Positions 6,388 through 7,924 of a DNA stretch of 7,924 nucleotides are shown in pieces. How positions within the stretch are numbered: the stretch's first letter is position 1; each line of letters opens with the position of its first letter. The stretch covers positions 1 through 7,924 of the forward strand of contig WGFD01000227.1 of the NCBI GenBank assembly GCA_015492395.1, read 5' to 3'. Under the pieces are notes generated by a model. It was not told where the DNA came from, ran no database searches, and saw only the letters and a program-made list of their open reading frames with translations. A program made the translations under genes and the position numbers. Source of the DNA: Deltaproteobacteria bacterium (lineage in GTDB: Bacteria; Desulfobacterota; GWC2-55-46; S146-70).

Positions 6388-6405
6388 CAGGAGGGGATGG
6401 TAGCC

Positions 6406-6996
6406 GTGCAGAGAGGTTTCAGTATCCTGGAGTTCATTATGGTTATGGCCCTGGTCTCTATAATGGGCATTGTAGTGGCCCCCCTGATCTTCCGTGGAGG
6501 AGATACTATAAATATCAGCAGTATGGCCAGGAAGATCATGGCAGACATGCGTTATGCCCAGGAGCTTGGCATGGCCAGGCGTGCCACTGCCTCCTTTCCG
6601 CAGCCTGTAAGGTCGAGGATGGTGTTTGACACGGTCAATAACAGGTATGAGATCAAGATGGTTAATGACTCGGATGGGGACGGGATATGGGGGGAGGCGG
6701 GAGAAGAGGAGTATGCCACAGATCCGGCAACCAGGGGAAGCTTCAGTGTACAGTTGAACAGCGGCAGTTACAGCGGTATCTCAATAAGCAGCGCTACCTT
6801 CTCCTCCGCCTCATGCAATCCTTCCGCCCTCAAGCCTGCTGTGGAGTTTGATCTCTTCGGTGTCCCCTATTGTATAGATGGTGTGAGCGGGATAAGCAGC
6901 AAGATTGACTCTCCCGGGACTGTTGTGATCTCAAAAGGCGCTGACACCGCCGCTATCAGCGTCAGGCAGAATACTGGCATGGTTACACTGCCGTAA
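6406..6996 (+). CDS. GspH/FimT-type minor prepilin (MshC-like)
   Basis: This is a prepilin of 196 residues with a four-residue leader MQRG, then FSILE with Glu at +5 (E9) and a hydrophobic helix to about residue 28. The C-terminal part is typical of GspH/FimT: KPAVEFDLFGVPY (143-155) and a final strand AAISVRQNTGMVTLP. A DxDxDG loop (D88, D90, D92, G93) resembles an EF-hand-type calcium site. Cysteines are C137 and C156. I chose the GTG at 6406 because AGGAGGGG (6389-6396) is well spaced for it and too close to the in-frame ATG at 6397. An in-frame GTG at 6316 would add 30 residues with no ribosome binding site. Such proteins act in pilus tip or priming complexes; position matches mshC. Confidence 0.85.
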   Translation: MQRGFSILEFIMVMALVSIMGIVVAPLIFRGGDTINISSMARKIMADMRYAQELGMARRATASFPQPVRSRMVFDTVNNRYEIKMVNDSDGDGIWGEAGEEEYATDPATRGSFSVQLNSGSYSGISISSATFSSASCNPSALKPAVEFDLFGVPYCIDGVSGISSKIDSPGTVVISKGADTAAISVRQNTGMVTLP

Positions 6997-7051
6997 TCAG
7001 GTGTCGGGTTGTCGATTCGGTGTGGATTTTTTAAAAAAAGGGGTTGTCATA

Positions 7052-7489
7052 TTGTATAGGGAGAGTCCGCTGTCCACCCTCTGCTCCAGGGGATTTACCC
7101 TTGTAGAGACCCTTATGGTAATAGTCCTGATCGGAGTAGTAGGAACGGGGATCCTCCTGTACTTTGCCGGGATGAGAGGCGGCGCCGACCCCCTTCTGAG
7201 TGTACAGGCACTGGAACTGGCGCAGGAGAAGATGGAGGAGATACTCTCCGACAAGAAGGCAAGCGGATTTGGTTATATAGTCAACGTAAACTATCCGGCG
7301 GAGAACCCGGTGGATGGCGTGAACTTCCCGAACTTCAACAGGAGTACATCGATCTGTTTTGTGGCCGAGGGAGATCTGAACGACACGGGCAACTGCGGGA
7401 CCGCTACGGACTGGAAGCGTATAGGGGTAACAGTTTCCTGGACAGGGGGAGGGCAGGTCGATCTTGTGACGATACTTTCCAACCATTGA
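7052..7489 (+). CDS. PilV/GspI-type minor prepilin (MshD-like)
   Basis: This is a prepilin of 145 residues. The 14-residue leader ends SRG, followed by FTLVE with Glu at +5 (E19) and a hydrophobic helix to about residue 38. ALELAQEKMEEIL (53-65) is the conserved helix of PilV/GspI/MshD proteins, and the C-terminus RIGVTVSWTGGGQVDLVTILSN fits their final beta strands. Cysteines are C102 and C115. The TTG at 7052 is preferred because AAAGGGG ends 8 nt upstream. The in-frame GTG at 7001 lacks a ribosome binding site and would translate a T6-A7-G4 run at 7027-7043. GspI-type subunits usually act in a tip complex with H, J and K types; the neighbours here supply H and J types. Confidence 0.84.
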   Translation: MYRESPLSTLCSRGFTLVETLMVIVLIGVVGTGILLYFAGMRGGADPLLSVQALELAQEKMEEILSDKKASGFGYIVNVNYPAENPVDGVNFPNFNRSTSICFVAEGDLNDTGNCGTATDWKRIGVTVSWTGGGQVDLVTILSNH

Positions 7490-7532
7490 GTGAGATGCCG
7501 GGGGCAGGTAAACTTTCAACAGGGAGGGGGCT

Positions 7533-7577
7533 ATGGAGCTCTATCTATACGGGTCTACATTTGTTGATCTCCGATAG
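7533..7577 (+). CDS. Possible 14-codon leader peptide before the last prepilin gene
   Basis: An ATG at 7533 opens 14 codons (MELYLYGSTFVDLR) ending TAG at 7575-7577, 5 nt before the ATG at 7583. GGGAGGGGG (7522-7530) sits just upstream and is a much better ribosome binding site than anything ahead of the following gene. Translational coupling is the simplest reading. The peptide resembles no family I know, and it could be a chance ORF. Confidence 0.3.
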   Translation: MELYLYGSTFVDLR

Positions 7578-7582
7578 TCGGT

Positions 7583-7924
7583 ATGTGCAGGATGAGAAAG
7601 AGTGAAGAACGGACTGGTGCCTGCAGGCGATCCGGAAGCGGTTTTACCCTTGTGGAGGTTATAATGGTAATGGCCGTTATGGGTATTATGGCGGCCCTGC
7701 TGGGCGCCATGATATTCCAGGGCACAAGGTCGTATGGAGAAGGGGAGACCAGGAAGGACCTTACAACCCAGTCCAGGCTGGCCCTGGAGAGGATGGCCAG
7801 GGAGATAAGGCTCCTGAGGTGCAGTACGATTACCCCGGCCAGTTGCACCCCCGGCGCCACCGATATAACCAGCTGGTCCGGGGGAGAGGTCAGATTTGTG
7901 AATACCAACTATGAGGGGAGGGGG
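7583..7924 (+). CDS. PilW/GspJ-type minor prepilin (MshO-like), 3' end outside window
   Basis: The first 114 codons of a prepilin are visible; the frame is open to the window edge. The leader ends SGSG, then FTLVE with Glu at +5 (E25 from the ATG at 7583) and a hydrophobic helix to about residue 45. QSRLALERMAREIRLLR (63-79) is the characteristic helix of PilW/MshO/GspJ proteins. Two Cys (C80, C88) follow. Starts at ATG 7583 or ATG 7592 give the same mature protein, and neither has a clear ribosome binding site, so coupling to the short ORF upstream is possible. The position corresponds to mshO after mshD. The C-terminal domain cannot be judged. Confidence 0.85.
   Translation, partial: MCRMRKSEERTGACRRSGSGFTLVEVIMVMAVMGIMAALLGAMIFQGTRSYGEGETRKDLTTQSRLALERMAREIRLLRCSTITPASCTPGATDITSWSGGEVRFVNTNYEGRG

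Noticed and set aside
7027..7043. T6-A7-G4 run as a programmed frameshift or terminator
   Set aside because: It lies between genes when the TTG 7052 start is used, has no stem-loop ahead of it, and its end serves as the ribosome binding site.

Overview
The window carries most of one type IV pilus / pseudopilus operon, all on the + strand, from a Gram-negative-type bacterium. Coding regions are dense, GTG and TTG starts are common, and AGG (Arg) and ATA (Ile) codons are used freely. That codon style and the mix of parts would fit Nitrospirota or Desulfobacterota-like lineages, but this is an impression and not a taxonomic assignment.

Layout. Positions 1-147 look like the downstream tip of an insertion sequence, probably of the IS21 type: a few terminal codons, a perfect 12-bp stem-loop, two near-identical direct repeats, and an end reading TTGACA. 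Positions 148-396 hold no gene and form the leader of the operon. Then come: a secretion/pilus assembly ATPase with an N-terminal MshEN (cyclic di-GMP binding type) domain (397-2100); the inner-membrane platform protein of the GspF/PilC/MshG family (2104-3321); a 128-nt gap with two inverted repeats; a GspG-like pseudopilin with an unusual Arg at +1 of the predicted mature protein (3450-3893); the probable major pilin, with the best ribosome binding site in the window (3945-4385); a strong hairpin; a 612-residue membrane protein joining an O-antigen ligase/Wzy_C-type domain to TPR repeats (4468-6306); and three further prepilins of GspH/FimT (MshC-like), PilV/GspI (MshD-like) and PilW/GspJ (MshO-like) type. 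The last one runs off the right edge.

The order ATPase - platform - pilin - major pilin - C - D - O matches the structural half of the MSHA pilus operon (mshE-G-B-A-C-D-O). The difference is that an O-antigen-ligase-like TPR protein sits directly after the major pilin, where some type IV pilin systems place their pilin oligosaccharyltransferase (TfpO/PilO).

Working model (inference): the ATPase drives pilin polymerisation through the platform protein under c-di-GMP control; the major pilin forms the fibre; the four other prepilins form a tip or priming complex; and the Wzy_C-TPR protein transfers a glycan to the pilin. Secretin, alignment subunits, prepilin peptidase and retraction ATPase are not in the window and must lie elsewhere. 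The IS end lies where the remaining msh genes would normally be found.
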